NCBI GenBank assembly: GCA_013076295.1
Contig: RQOL01000754.1
Span: 55,003 to 119,002, forward strand
Direction: 5' to 3'
Origin: Sanderia malayensis
Lineage: Eukaryota > Cnidaria > Scyphozoa > Semaeostomeae > Pelagiidae
DNA: 64,000 bases
Shown: in pieces, positions 12,101 through 26,400 of the stretch
Layout: each line of letters begins with the position of its first letter
How positions within the stretch are numbered: the stretch's first letter is position 1
Notes under the pieces: generated by a model
Database searches by the model: none
The model's input: only the letters and a program-made list of their open reading frames with translations
Told to the model about the DNA's origin: nothing
Position numbers and translations under genes: made by a program

Positions 12101-13915
12101 ATTCATGTGCAATTAGGGTTTAACATTGTTAATATTAATTAAAACAAGCACATGCATGTGTATTTTATTTAATTGCATCTGTAATAACGTGGATTAATGT
12201 GCAATTAGCGTGCAGTAGTCTTAATATCACTGAAAACACGCAAATGCCTGTCTTTCATACTTAGTTTAAGCTGTAATAACGTGGATTCATGTGCAATTAA
12301 TGTGTAGTAATGTAAATATCACCGCAAACAAACAAATCCATGTGTATTTAATTAGTTTCAGATGTAACAACATGGATTCATGTGCAATAAGTGTGCAGTA
12401 ATGTTAATGTCACTGAAAACAAACAAATGCATGTGTATTTTACTTAGTTTCAGCTGTAATAACGTGGATTGATGTGCATTATTGTTCAGCAGTGTTAAGA
12501 TTACTTTAAACAAGTAAATGCATATGTATTTTACCTAGTTCCAAGTGTAAAAACGTAGATTCATGTGCAATTAGTATGCAGTAATGTTAGAATCACTGAA
12601 AACAAGCAAATCCATGTGTATTTTACTTAGTTTAAGGTGTAACAACGTGGATTCATGTGCCATTACTGTGCAGTAATGTTAATATCCTGAAAACATGCAA
12701 ATGCATGTGTATTTTACTTACTTTCAACTGTAATAAAGTGGACTCATGTGCCATTAGTGTGCAGTAGTGTTAATATCACTGAAAACACGCAAATGCATGT
12801 GTAGTTTACTTAGTTTCAGCTGTAATAAAGTGGACTCATGTGCAATTAGTGTGCAGTAATGTTAATATCACTGCAAACAAACAAATGCATGTGTAGTTTA
12901 CTTAGTTTCAGCTGTAATAACGTGGATTCAGGTGCTATCAGTGTGCAGTTATGTTAATATCACTGAAGACAACAGATGCATGTGTATTTTTTTTAGTTTC
13001 AGCTGTAACAACGTGGATTCATGTGCAATTAGTGTGCAGCAATGTTAATATCACTGAAAACAAGCTAATGCATGTGTATTTTATTTGGTTTGAGCTGTAA
13101 TAATGTAGATTCATGTGCAATTAGTGTGAAGTAATGCTATTATCACTGAAAACAAGCAGATGCATGTCTTTCTTAGTTTGTTTCAGCTATAATAACGTGG
13201 ATTCATGTGCAATTAGTGTGCAGTATTGCTAATGTCACTGCAAACAAACAAATGCATGCGTAATATAGTTAGTTTTGGCTGTAATAACGTGGATTCATGT
13301 GCAATTAGTGTGCAGTAATGTTATTATCACTGAAAACAAGCACATGCATGTGTATTTTATTTTGTTGCATCTGTAGTTACGCGGATTTATGTGCAATTAG
13401 TGTGCAGTAGTGTTAATATCACTGAAAACAAGCAAGTGCCTGTCTTTCTTACTTAGTTAGAGCTGTAATAACGTGGATTCATGTGCAATTAATGTGTAGT
13501 AATGTTAATATCACTGCAAACAAACGAATCCATGTGTATTTTAATTAGTTTCAGCTGTAACAACATGGATTCATGTGCAATAAGTGTGCAGTAATGTTAA
13601 TGTCACTGAAAACAAACAAATGCATATGTATTTTACTTAGTTTCAGCTGTAATAACGTGGATTGATGTGCAATTATTGTTCAGCAGTGTTAAGATTACTT
13701 TAAACAAGTAAATGCATATGTATTTTACCTAGTTCCAAATGTAAAAACGTAGATTCATGTGCAATTAGTATGCAGTAATGTTAGAATCACTGAAAACAAG
13801 CAAATCCATGTGTTTTTTACTTAGTTTGAACTGTAACAACGTGGATTCATGTGCAATTAGTGTGCAGTAATGATAATATCACTGAAAACAAGCAAATGCA
13901 TGTGTATTATATTTA
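9137..13915. repeat. 52-monomer HOR, unit 1 (4779 bp)
   Basis: First of four consecutive copies of a 52-monomer unit; 52 x 92 is 4784, and 4779 bp is observed. The phase was set at the left limit of homology (G9137 pairs with G13916). The rare monomer with GATTCGTGTGCAATTAATG gives a clear mark at 9341, 14120, 18900 and 23679. Marker monomers at 9578, 11050, 12519 and 13713, then the next unit, divide the unit into 16+16+13+7 monomers. Unit-private indels include GTATTTAATTAG near 12345, GTGCATTATTG near 12476 and ATATCCTGAAAAC near 12684. Except for its left boundary this looks like a homogenised HOR. Confidence 0.92.
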
Positions 13916-16900
13916 GTATTAGCTGTATTAACGTGGATTCATGTGCAATAAGTGTGCAGTAATGTTAATATCACTGCAAACAAACAAATGCATGTTTAAT
14001 TTAATTAGTTTCAGCTGTAATAACGTTGATTCATGTCCAATTAGTGTACAGTAATGTTAATATCACTGAAAACAAGCCAATGCATGTCTTTCTTAGTTTG
14101 TTTCAGCTATAATAACGTGGATTCGTGTGCAATTAATGTGTAGTAATGATAATATCACTGCAAACAAACAAATCCATGTGTTTTTTAATTAGTTTCAGCT
14201 GTAACAACATGGATTCATGTGCAATAAGTGTGCAGTAATGTTAATGTCACTGAAAACAAACAAATGCATGTGTATTTTACTTAGTTTCAGCTGTAATAAC
14301 GTGGATTGATGTGCAATTATTGTTCAGCAGTGTTAAGATTACTTTAAACAAGTAAATGCATATGTATTTTACCTAGTTCCAAGTGTAAAAACGTAGATTC
14401 ATGTGCAATTAGTATGCAGTAATGTTAGAATCACTGAAAACAAGCAAATCCATGTGTATTTTACTTAGTTTGAGCTGTAACAACGTGGATTCATGTGCAA
14501 TTAGTGTGCAGTAATGATAATATCACTGAAAACAAGCAAATGCATGTGTATTATATTTAGTATTAGCTGTATTAACGTGGATTCATGTGCAATAAGTGTG
14601 CAGTAATGTTAATATCACTGCAAACAAACAAATGCATGTTTAATTTAATTAGTTTCAGCTGTAATAACGTTGATTCATGTCCAATTAGTGTACAGTAATG
14701 TTAATATCACTGAAAACAAGCCAATGCATGTGTATTTTACTTAGTTTGAGGTGTAACAACGTGGATTCATGTGCCATTACTGTGCAGTAATGTTAATATC
14801 CCTGAAAACATGCAAATGCATGTGTATATTACTTACTTTCAACTGTAATAAAGTGGACTCATGTGCCATTAGTGTGCAGTAGTGTTAATATCAATGAAAA
14901 CACGCAAATGCATGTGTAGTTTACTTAGTTTCAGCTGTAATAAAGTGGACTCATGTGCAATTAGTGTGCAGTAATGTTAATATCACTGCAAACAAACAAA
15001 TGCATGTGTAGTTTACTTAGTTTCAGCTGTAATAACGTGGATTCAGGTGCTATCAGTGTGCAGTTATGTTAATATCACTGAAGACAAGCAGATGCATGTG
15101 TATTTTTTTTAGTTTCAGCTGTACAACGTGGGTTCATGTGCAATTAGTGTGCAGCAATGTTAATATCACTGAAAACAAGCTAATGTATGTGTATTTTATT
15201 TGGTTTGAGCTGTAATAACGTAGATTCATGTGCAATTAGTGTGAAGTAATGTTATTATCACTGAAAACAAGCATTTGCATGTCTTTCTTAGTTTGTTTCA
15301 GCTATAATAACGTGGATTCATGTGCAATTAGTGTGCAGTAATGTTAATGTCACCGAAAACAAACAAATGCATGTGTATTTTACTTCGTTTTAGCTGTAAC
15401 AACGTGGATTCATGTGCAATTAGGGTTTCACATTGTTAATATTAATTAAAACAAGCACATGCATGTGTATTTTATTTAATTGCATCTGTAATAACGTGGA
15501 TTCATGTGCAATTAGCGTGCAGTAGTGTTAATATCACTGAAACACGCAAATGCCTGTCTTTCATACTTAGTTTAAGCTGTAATAACGTGGATTCATGTGC
15601 AATTAATGTGTAGTAATGTTAATATCACTGGAAACAAACAAATCCATGTGTATTTGAATTAGTTTCAGCTGTAACAACATGGATTCATGTGCAATAAATG
15701 TGCAGTAACTTTAATGTCACTGAAAACAAACAAATGCATGTGTATTTTACTTAGTTTCAGCTGTAATAACGTTGATTGATGTGCAATTATTGTTCAGCAG
15801 TGTTAGGATTACTTTAAACAAGTAAATGCATATGTATTTTACCTAGTTCCAAGTGTAAAAACGTAGATTCATGTACAATTAGTATGCAGTAATGTTAGAA
15901 TCACTGAAAACAAGCAAATCCATGTGTATTTTACTTAGTTTGAGCTGTAACAACGTGGATTCATGTGCAATTAGTGTGCAGTAATGATAATATCACTGAA
16001 AACAAGCAAATGCATGTGTATTATATTTAGTATTAGCTGTATTAACGTGGATTCATGTGCAATAAGTGTGCAGTAATGTTAATATCACTTGAAATAAACA
16101 AATGCATGTTTAATTTAATTAGTTTCAGCTGTAATAACGTTGATTCATGTCCAATTAGTGTACAGTAATGTTAATATTACTGAAAACAAGCCAATGCATG
16201 TGTATTTTACTTAGTTTGAGGTGTAAAAACGTGGATTCATGTGCCATTACTGTGCAGTAATGTTAATATCCCTGAAAACATGCAAATGCATGTGTATTTT
16301 ACTTACTTTCAACTGTAATAAAGTGGACTCATGTGCCATTAGTGTGCAGTAGTGTTAATATCACTGAAAACACGCAAATGCATGTGTAGTTTACTTAGTT
16401 TCAGCTGTAATAAAGTGAACTCATGTGCAATTAGTGTGCAGTAATGTTAATATCACTGCAAACAAACAAATGCATGTGTAGTTTACTTAGTTTCAGCTGT
16501 AATAACGTGGATTCAGGTGCTATCAGTGTGCAGTTATGTTAATATCACTGAAGACAAGCAGATGCATGTGTATTTTTTATAGTTTCAGCTGTAACAACGT
16601 GGATTCATGTGCAACTAGTGTGCAGCAATGTTAATATCACTGAAAACAAGCTAATGCATGTGTATTTTATTTGGTTTGAGCTGTAATAACGTAGATTCGT
16701 GTGCATTTAGTGTGAAGTAATGTTATTATCACTGAAAACAATCAGATGCATGTCTTTTTAGTTTGTTTCAGCTATAATAACGTGGATTCGTGTGCAATTA
16801 GTGTGCAGTATTGCTAATGTAACTGCAAACAAACAAATGCATGTGTATTTTACTTCGTTTTAGCTGTAACAACGTGGATTCATGTGCAATTAGGGTTTAA

Positions 16901-18695
16901 CAGTGTTAATATTAATTAAAACAAGCACATGCATGTGTATTTTATTTAATTGCATCTGTAATAACGTGGATTAATGTGCAATTAGCGTGCAGTAGTCTTA
17001 ATATCACTGAAAACACGCAAATGCCTGTCTTTCATACTTAGTTTAAGCTGTAATAACGTGGATTCATGTGCAATTAATGTGTAGTAATGTAAATATCACC
17101 GCAAACAAACAAATCCATGTGTATTTTAATTAGTTTCAGATGTAACAACATGGATTCATGTGCAATAAGTGTGCAGTAATGTTAATGTCACTGAAAACAA
17201 ACAAATGCATGTGTATTTTACTTAGTTTCAGCTGTAATAACGTGGATTGATGTGCAATTATTGTTCAGCAGTGTTAAGATTACTTTAAACAAGTAAATGC
17301 ATATGTATTTTACCTAGTTCCAAGTGTAAAAACGTAGATTCATGTGCAATTAGTATGCAGTAATGTTAGAATCACTGAAAACAAGCAAATCCATGTGTAT
17401 TTTACTTAGTTTAAGGTGTAACAACGTGGATTCATGTGCCATTACTGTGCAGTAATGTTAATATCCCTGAAAACATGCAAATGCATGTGTATTTTACTTA
17501 CTTTCAACTGTAATAAAGTGGACTCATGTGCCATTAGTGTGCAGTAGTGTTAATATCACTGAAAACACGCAAATGCATGTGTAGTTTACTTAGTTTCAGC
17601 TGTAATAAAGTGGACTCATGTGCAATTAGTGTGCAGTAATGTTAATATCACTGCAAACAAACAAATGCATGTGTAGTTTACTTAGTTTCAGCTGTAATAA
17701 CGTGGATTCAGGTGCTATCAGTGTGCAGTTATGTTAATATCACTGAAGACAACAGATGCATGTGTATTTTTTTTAGTTTCAGCTGTAACAACGTGGATTC
17801 ATGTGCAATTAGTGTGCAGCAATGTTAATATCACTGAAAACAAGCTAATGCATGTGTATTTTATTTGGTTTGAGCTGTAATAATGTAGATTCATGTGCAA
17901 TTAGTGTGAAGTAATGCTATTATCACTGAAAACAAGCAGATGCATGTCTTTCTTAGTTTGTTTCAGCTATAATAACGTGGATTCATGTGCAATTAGTGTG
18001 CAGTATTGCTAATGTCACTGCAAACAAACAAATGCATGCGTAATATAGTTAGTTTTGGCTGTAATAACGTGGATTCATGTGCAATTAGTGTGCAGTAATG
18101 TTATTATCACTGAAAACAAGCACATGCATGTGTATTTTATTTTGTTGCATCTGTAGTTACGCGGATTTATGTGCAATTAGTGTGCAGTAGTGTTAATATC
18201 ACTGAAAACAAGCAAGTGCCTGTCTTTCTTACTTAGTTAGAGCTGTAATAACGTGGATTCATGTGCAATTAATGTGTAGTAATGTTAATATCACTGCAAA
18301 CAAACGAATCCATGTGTATTTTAATTAGTTTCAGCTGTAACAACATGGATTCATGTGCAATAAGTGTGCAGTAATGTTAATGTCACTGAAAACAAACAAA
18401 TGCATATGTATTTTACTTAGTTTCAGCTGTAATAACGTGGATTGATGTGCAATTATTGTTCAGCAGTGTTAAGATTACTTTAAACAAGTAAATGCATATG
18501 TATTTTACCTAGTTCCAAATGTAAAAACGTAGATTCATGTGCAATTAGTATGCAGTAATGTTAGAATCACTGAAAACAAGCAAATCCATGTGTTTTTTAC
18601 TTAGTTTGAACTGTAACAACGTGGATTCATGTGCAATTAGTGTGCAGTAATGATAATATCACTGAAAACAAGCAAATGCATGTGTATTATATTTA
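13916..18695. repeat. 52-monomer HOR, unit 2 (4780 bp)
   Basis: Second copy, with the same monomer order as unit 1. Distinctive states are CAGCTGTACAACG at 15117, CACTGAAACACGC near 15536, ATCAATGAAAAC near 14890 (shared with unit 3), GCATGTGTATTTTACTTCG near 16850 (shared with unit 3, while units 1 and 4 have GCATCTG) and TTTAACAGTG near 16907 (shared with unit 3). Its T-run at about 15100 is eight T, as in unit 1. Confidence 0.92.
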
Positions 18696-21600
18696 GTATT
18701 AGCTGTATTAACGTGGATTCATGTGCAATAAGTGTGCAGTAATGTTAATATCACTGCAAACAAACAAATGCATGTTTAATTTAATTAGTTTCAGCTGTAA
18801 TAACGTTGATTCATGTCCAATTAGTGTACAGTAATGTTAATATCACTGAAAACAAGCCAATGCATGTCTTTCTTAGTTTGTTTCAGCTATAATAACGTGG
18901 ATTCGTGTGCAATTAATGTGTAGTAATGATAATATCACTGCAAACAAACAAATCCATGTGTTTTTTAATTAGTTTCAGCTGTAACAACATGGATTCATGT
19001 GCAATAAGTGTGCAGTAATGTTAATGTCACTGAAAACAAACAAATGCATGTGTATTTTACTTAGTTTCAGCTGTAATAACGTGGATTGATGTGCAATTAT
19101 TGTTCAGCAGTGTTAAGATTACTTTAAACAAGTAAATGCATATGTATTTTACCTAGTTCCAAGTGTAAAAACGTAGATTCATGTGCAATTAGTATGCAGT
19201 AATGTTAGAATCACTGAAAACAAGCAAATCCATGTGTATTTTACTTAGTTTGAGCTGTAACAACGTGGATTCATGTGCAATTAGTGTGCAGTAATGATAA
19301 TATCACTGAAAACAAGCAAATGCATGTGTATTATATTTAGTATTAGCTGTATTAACGTGGATTCATGTGCAATAAGTGTGCAGTAATGTTAATATCACTG
19401 CAAACAAACAAATGCATGTTTAATTTAATTAGTTTCAGCTGTAATAACGTTGATTCATGTCCAATTAGTGTACAGTAATGTTAATATCACTGAAAACAAG
19501 CCAATGCATGTGTATTTACTTAGTTTGAGGTGTAACAACGTGGATTCATGTGCCATTACTGTGCAGTAATGTTAATATCCCTGAAAACATGCAAATGCAT
19601 GTGTATATTACTTACTTTCAACTGTAATAAAGTGGACTCATGTGCCATTAGTGTGCAGTAGTGTTAATATCAATGAAAACACGCAAATGCATGTGTAGTT
19701 TACTTAGTTTCAGCTGTAATAAAGTGGACTCATGTGCAATTAGTGTGCAGTAATGTTAATATCACTGCAAACAAACAAATGCATGTGTAGTTTACTTAGT
19801 TTCAGCTGTAATAACGTGGATTCAGGTGCTATCAGTGTGCAGTTATGTTAATATCACTGAAGACAAGCAGATGCATGTGTATTTTTTTAGTTTCAGCTGT
19901 ACCAACGTGGGTTCATGTGCAATTAGTGTGCAGCAATGTTAATATCACTGAAAACAAGCTAATGTATGTGTATTTTATTTGGTTTGAGCTGTAATAACGT
20001 AGATTCATGTGCAATTAGTGTGAAGTAATGTTATTATCACTGAAAACAAGCATTTGCATGTCTTTCTTAGTTTGTTTCAGCTATAATAACGTGGATTCAT
20101 GTGCAATTAGTGTGCAGTAATGTTAATGTCACCGAAAACAAACAAATGCATGTGTATTTTACTTCGTTTTAGCTGTAACAACGTGGATTCATGTGCAATT
20201 AGGGTTTCACATTGTTAATATTAATTAAAACAAGCACATGCATGTGTATTTTATTTAATTGCATCTGTAATAACGTGGATTCATGTGCAATTAGCGTGCA
20301 GTAGTGTTAATATCACTGAAAACACGCAAATGCCTGTCTTTCATACTTAGTTTAAGCTGTAATAACGTGGATTCATGTGCAATTAATGTGTAGTAATGTT
20401 AATATCACTGGAAACAAACAAATCCATGTGTATTTGAATTAGTTTCAGCTGTAACAACATGGATTCATGTGCAATAAATGTGCAGTAACTTTAATGTCAC
20501 TGAAAACAAACAAATGCATGTGTATTTTACTTAGTTTCAGCTGTAATAACGTTGATTGATGTGCAATTATTGTTCAGCAGTGTTAGGATTACTTTAAACA
20601 AGTAAATGCATATGTATTTTACCTAGTTCCAAGTGTAAAAACGTAGATTCATGTACAATTAGTATGCAGTAATGTTAGAATCACTGAAAACAAGCAAATC
20701 CATGTGTATTTTACTTAGTTTGAGCTGTAACAACGTGGATTCATGTGCAATTAGTGTGCAGTAATGATAATATCACTGAAAACAAGCAAATGCATGTGTA
20801 TTATATTTAGTATTAGCTGTATTAACGTGGATTCATGTGCAATAAGTGTGCAGTAATGTTAATATCACTTGAAATAAACAAATGCATGTTTAATTTAATT
20901 AGTTTCAGCTGTAATAACGTTGATTCATGTCCAATTAGTGTACAGTAATGTTAATATTACTGAAAACAAGCCAATGCATGTGTATTTTACTTAGTTTGAG
21001 GTGTAAAAACGTGGATTCATGTGCCATTACTGTGCAGTAATGTTAATATCCCTGAAACATGCAAATGCATGTGTATTTTACTTACTTTCAACTGTAATAA
21101 AGTGGACTCATGTGCCATTAGTGTGCAGTAGTGTTAATATCACTGAAAACACGCAAATGCATGTGTAGTTTACTTAGTTTCAGCTGTAATAAAGTGAACT
21201 CATGTGCAATTAGTGTGCAGTAATGTTAATATCACTGCAAACAAACAAATGCATGTGTAGTTTACTTAGTTTCAGCTGTAATAACGTGGATTCAGGTGCT
21301 ATCAGTGTGCAGTTATGTTAATATCACTGAAGACAAGCAGATGCATGTGTATTTTTTATAGTTTCAGCTGTAACAACGTGGATTCATGTGCAACTAGTGT
21401 GCAGCAATGTTAATATCACTGAAAACAAGCTAATGCATGTGTATTTTATTTGGTTTGAGCTGTAATAACGTAGATTCGTGTGCATTTAGTGTGAAGTAAT
21501 GTTATTATCACTGAAAACAATCAGATGCATGTCTTTTTAGTTTGTTTCAGCTATAATAACGTGGATTCGTGTGCAATTAGTGTGCAGTATTGCTAATGTA

Positions 21601-23474
21601 ACTGCAAACAAACAAATGCATGTGTATTTTACTTCGTTTTAGCTGTAACAACGTGGATTCATGTGCAATTAGGGTTTAACAGTGTTAATATTAATTAAAA
21701 CAAGCACATGCATGTGTATTTTATTTAATTGCATCTGTAATAACGTGGATTAATGTGCAATTAGCGTGCAGTAGTCTTAATATCACTGAAAACACGCAAA
21801 TGCCTGTCTTTCATACTTAGTTTAAGCTGTAATAACGTGGATTCATGTGCAATTAATGTGTAGTAATGTAAATATCACCGCAAACAAACAAATCCATGTG
21901 TATTTTAATTAGTTTCAGATGTAACAACATGGATTCATGTGCAATAAGTGTGCAGTAATGTTAATGTCACTGAAAACAAACAAATGCATGTGTATTTTAC
22001 TTAGTTTCAGCTGTAATAACGTGGATTGATGTGCAATTATTGTTCAGCAGTGTTAAGATTACTTTAAACAAGTAAATGCATATGTATTTTACCTAGTTCC
22101 AAGTGTAAAAACGTAGATTCATGTGCAATTAGTATGCAGTAATGTTAGAATCACTGAAAACAAGCAAATCCATGTGTATTTTACTTAGTTTAAGGTGTAA
22201 CAACGTGGATTCATGTGCCATTACTGTGCAGTAATGTTAATATCCCTGAAAACATGCAAATGCATGTGTATTTTACTTACTTTCAACTGTAATAAAGTGG
22301 ACTCATGTGCCATTAGTGTGCAGTAGTGTTAATATCACTGAAAACACGCAAATGCATGTGTAGTTTACTTAGTTTCAGCTGTAATAAAGTGGACTCATGT
22401 GCAATTAGTGTGCAGTAATGTTAATATCACTGCAAACAAACAAATGCATGTGTAGTTTACTTAGTTTCAGCTGTAATAACGTGGATTCAGGTGCTATCAG
22501 TGTGCAGTTATGTTAATATCACTGAAGACAACAGATGCATGTGTATTTTTTTTAGTTTCAGCTGTAACAACGTGGATTCATGTGCAATTAGTGTGCAGCA
22601 ATGTTAATATCACTGAAAACAAGCTAATGCATGTGTATTTTATTTGGTTTGAGCTGTAATAATGTAGATTCATGTGCAATTAGTGTGAAGTAATGCTATT
22701 ATCACTGAAAACAAGCAGATGCATGTCTTTCTTAGTTTGTTTCAGCTATAATAACGTGGATTCATGTGCAATTAGTGTGCAGTATTGCTAATGTCACTGC
22801 AAACAAACAAATGCATGCGTAATATAGTTAGTTTTGGCTGTAATAACGTGGATTCATGTGCAATTAGTGTGCAGTAATGTTATTATCACTGAAAACAAGC
22901 ACATGCATGTGTATTTTATTTTGTTGCATCTGTAGTTACGCGGATTTATGTGCAATTAGTGTGCAGTAGTGTTAATATCACTGAAAACAAGCAAGTGCCT
23001 GTCTTTCTTACTTAGTTAGAGCTGTAATAACGTGGATTCATGTGCAATTAATGTGTAGTAATGTTAATATCACTGCAAACAAACGAATCCATGTGTATTT
23101 TAATTAGTTTCAGCTGTAACAACATGGATTCATGTGCAATAAGTGTGCAGTAATGTTAATGTCACTGAAAACAAACAAATGCATATGTATTTTACTTAGT
23201 TTCAGCTGTAATAACGTGGATTGATGTGCAATTATTGTTCAGCAGTGTTAAGATTACTTTAAACAAGTAAATGCATATGTATTTTACCTAGTTCCAAATG
23301 TAAAAACGTAGATTCATGTGCAATTAGTATGCAGTAATGTTAGAATCACTGAAAACAAGCAAATCCATGTGTTTTTTACTTAGTTTGAACTGTAACAACG
23401 TGGATTCATGTGCAATTAGTGTGCAGTAATGATAATATCACTGAAAACAAGCAAATGCATGTGTATTATATTTA
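18696..23474. repeat. 52-monomer HOR, unit 3 (4779 bp)
   Basis: Third copy. It shares ATCAATGAAAAC and TTTAACAGTG with unit 2. With unit 4 it shares a seven-T run and CAGCTGTACCAACG (near 19897 and 24676). Private indels include GTGTATTTACTTAG near 19510 and CCCTGAAACATGC near 21050. The conflicting sharing pattern is discussed in the findings. Confidence 0.92.
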
Positions 23475-26400
23475 GTATTAGCTGTATTAACGTGGATTCA
23501 TGTGCAATAAGTGTGCAGTAATGTTAATATCACTGCAAACAAACAAATGCATGTTTAATTTAATTAGTTTCAGCTGTAATAACGTTGATTCATGTCCAAT
23601 TAGTGTACAGTAATGTTAATATCACTGAAAACAAGCCAATGCATGTCTTTCTTAGTTTGTTTCAGCTATAATAACGTGGATTCGTGTGCAATTAATGTGT
23701 AGTAATGATAATATCACTGCAAACAAACAAATCCATGTGTTTTTTAATTAGTTTCAGCTGTAACAACATGGATTCATGTGCAATAAGTGTGCAGTAATGT
23801 TAATGTCACTGAAAACAAACAAATGCATGTGTATTTTACTTAGTTTCAGCTGTAATAACGTGGATTGATGTGCAATTATTGTTCAGCAGTGTTAAGATTA
23901 CTTTAAACAAGTAAATGCATATGTATTTTACCTAGTTCCAAGTGTAAAAACGTAGATTCATGTGCAATTAGTATGCAGTAATGTTAGAATCACTGAAAAC
24001 AAGCAAATCCATGTGTATTTTACTTAGTTTGAGCTGTAACAACGTGGATTCATGTGCAATTAGTGTGCAGTAATGATAATATCACTGAAAACAAGCAAAT
24101 GCATGTGTATTATATTTAGTATTAGCTGTATTAACGTGGATTCATGTGCAATAAGTGTGCAGTAATGTTAATATCACTGCAAACAAACAAATGCATGTTT
24201 AATTTAATTAGTTTCAGCTGTAATAACGTTGATTCATGTCCAATTAGTGTACAGTAATGTTAATATCACTGAAAACAAGCCAATGCATGTGTATTTTACT
24301 TAGTTTGAGGTGTAACAACGTGGATTCATGTGCCATTACTGTGCAGTAATGTTAATATCCCTGAAAACATGCAAATGCATGTGTATATTACTTACTTTCA
24401 ACTGTAATAAAGTGGACTCATGTGCCATTAGTGTGCAGTAGTGTTAATATCACTGAAAACACGCAAATGCATGTGTAGTTTACTTAGTTTCAGCTGTAAT
24501 AAAGTGGACTCATGTGCAATTAGTGTGCAGTAATGTTAATATCACTGCAAACAAACAAATGCATGTGTAGTTTACTTAGTTTCAGCTGTAATAACGTGGA
24601 TTCAGGTGCTATCAGTGTGCAGTTATGTTAATATCACTGAAGACAAGCAGATGCATGTGTATTTTTTTAGTTTCAGCTGTACCAACGTGGGTTCATGTGC
24701 AATTAGTGTGCAGCAATGTTAATATCACTGAAAACAAGCTAATGTATGTGTATTTTATTTGGTTTGAGCTGTAATAACGTAGATTCATGTGCAATTAGTG
24801 TGAAGTAATGTTATTATCACTGAAAACAAGCATTTGCATGTCTTTCTTAGTTTGTTTCAGCTATAATAACGTGGATTCATGTGCAATTAGTGTGCAGTAA
24901 TGTTAATGTCACCGAAACAAACAAATGCATGTGTATTTTACTTCGTTTTAGCTGTAACAACGTGGATTCATGTGCAATTAGGGTTTCACATTGTTAATAT
25001 TAATTAAAACAAGCACATGCATGTGTATTTTATTTAATTGCATCTGTAATAACGTGGATTCATGTGCAATTAGCGTGCAGTAGTGTTAATATCACTGAAA
25101 ACACGCAAATGCCTGTCTTTCATACTTAGTTTAAGCTGTAATAACGTGGATTCATGTGCAATTAATGTGTAGTAATGTTAATATCACTGGAAACAAACAA
25201 ATCCATGTGTATTTGAATTAGTTTCAGCTGTAACAACATGGATTCATGTGCAATAAATGTGCAGTAACTTTAATGTCACTGAAAACAAACAAATGCATGT
25301 GTATTTTACTTAGTTTCAGCTGTAATAACGTTGATTGATGTGCAATTATTGTTCAGCAGTGTTAGGATTACTTTAAACAAGTAAATGCATATGTATTTTA
25401 CCTAGTTCCAAGTGTAAAAACGTAGATTCATGTACAATTAGTATGCAGTAATGTTAGAATCACTGAAAACAAGCAAATCCATGTGTATTTTACTTAGTTT
25501 GAGCTGTAACAACGTGGATTCATGTGCAATTAGTGTGCAGTAATGATAATATCACTGAAAACAAGCAAATGCATGTGTATTATATTTAGTATTAGCTGTA
25601 TTAACGTGGATTCATGTGCAATAAGTGTGCAGTAATGTTAATATCACTTGAAATAAACAAATGCATGTTTAATTTAATTAGTTTCAGCTGTAATAACGTT
25701 GATTCATGTCCAATTAGTGTACAGTAATGTTAATATTACTGAAAACAAGCCAATGCATGTGTATTTTACTTAGTTTGAGGTGTAAAAACGTGGATTCATG
25801 TGCCATTACTGTGCAGTAATGTTAATATCCCTGAAAACATGCAAATGCATGTGTATTTTACTTACTTTCAACTGTAATAAAGTGGACTCATGTGCCATTA
25901 GTGTGCAGTAGTGTTAATATCACTGAAAACACGCAAATGCATGTGTAGTTTACTTAGTTTCAGCTGTAATAAAGTGAACTCATGTGCAATTAGTGTGCAG
26001 TAATGTTAATATCACTGCAAACAAACAAATGCATGTGTAGTTTACTTAGTTTCAGCTGTAATAACGTGGATTCAGGTGCTATCAGTGTGCAGTTATGTTA
26101 ATATCACTGAAGACAAGCAGATGCATGTGTATTTTTTATAGTTTCAGCTGTAACAACGTGGATTCATGTGCAACTAGTGTGCAGCAATGTTAATATCACT
26201 GAAAACAAGCTAATGCATGTGTATTTTATTTGGTTTGAGCTGTAATAACGTAGATTCGTGTGCATTTAGTGTGAAGTAATGTTATTATCACTGAAAACAA
26301 TCAGATGCATGTCTTTTTAGTTTGTTTCAGCTATAATAACGTGGATTCGTGTGCAATTAGTGTGCAGTATTGCTAATGTAACTGCAAACAAACAAATGCA

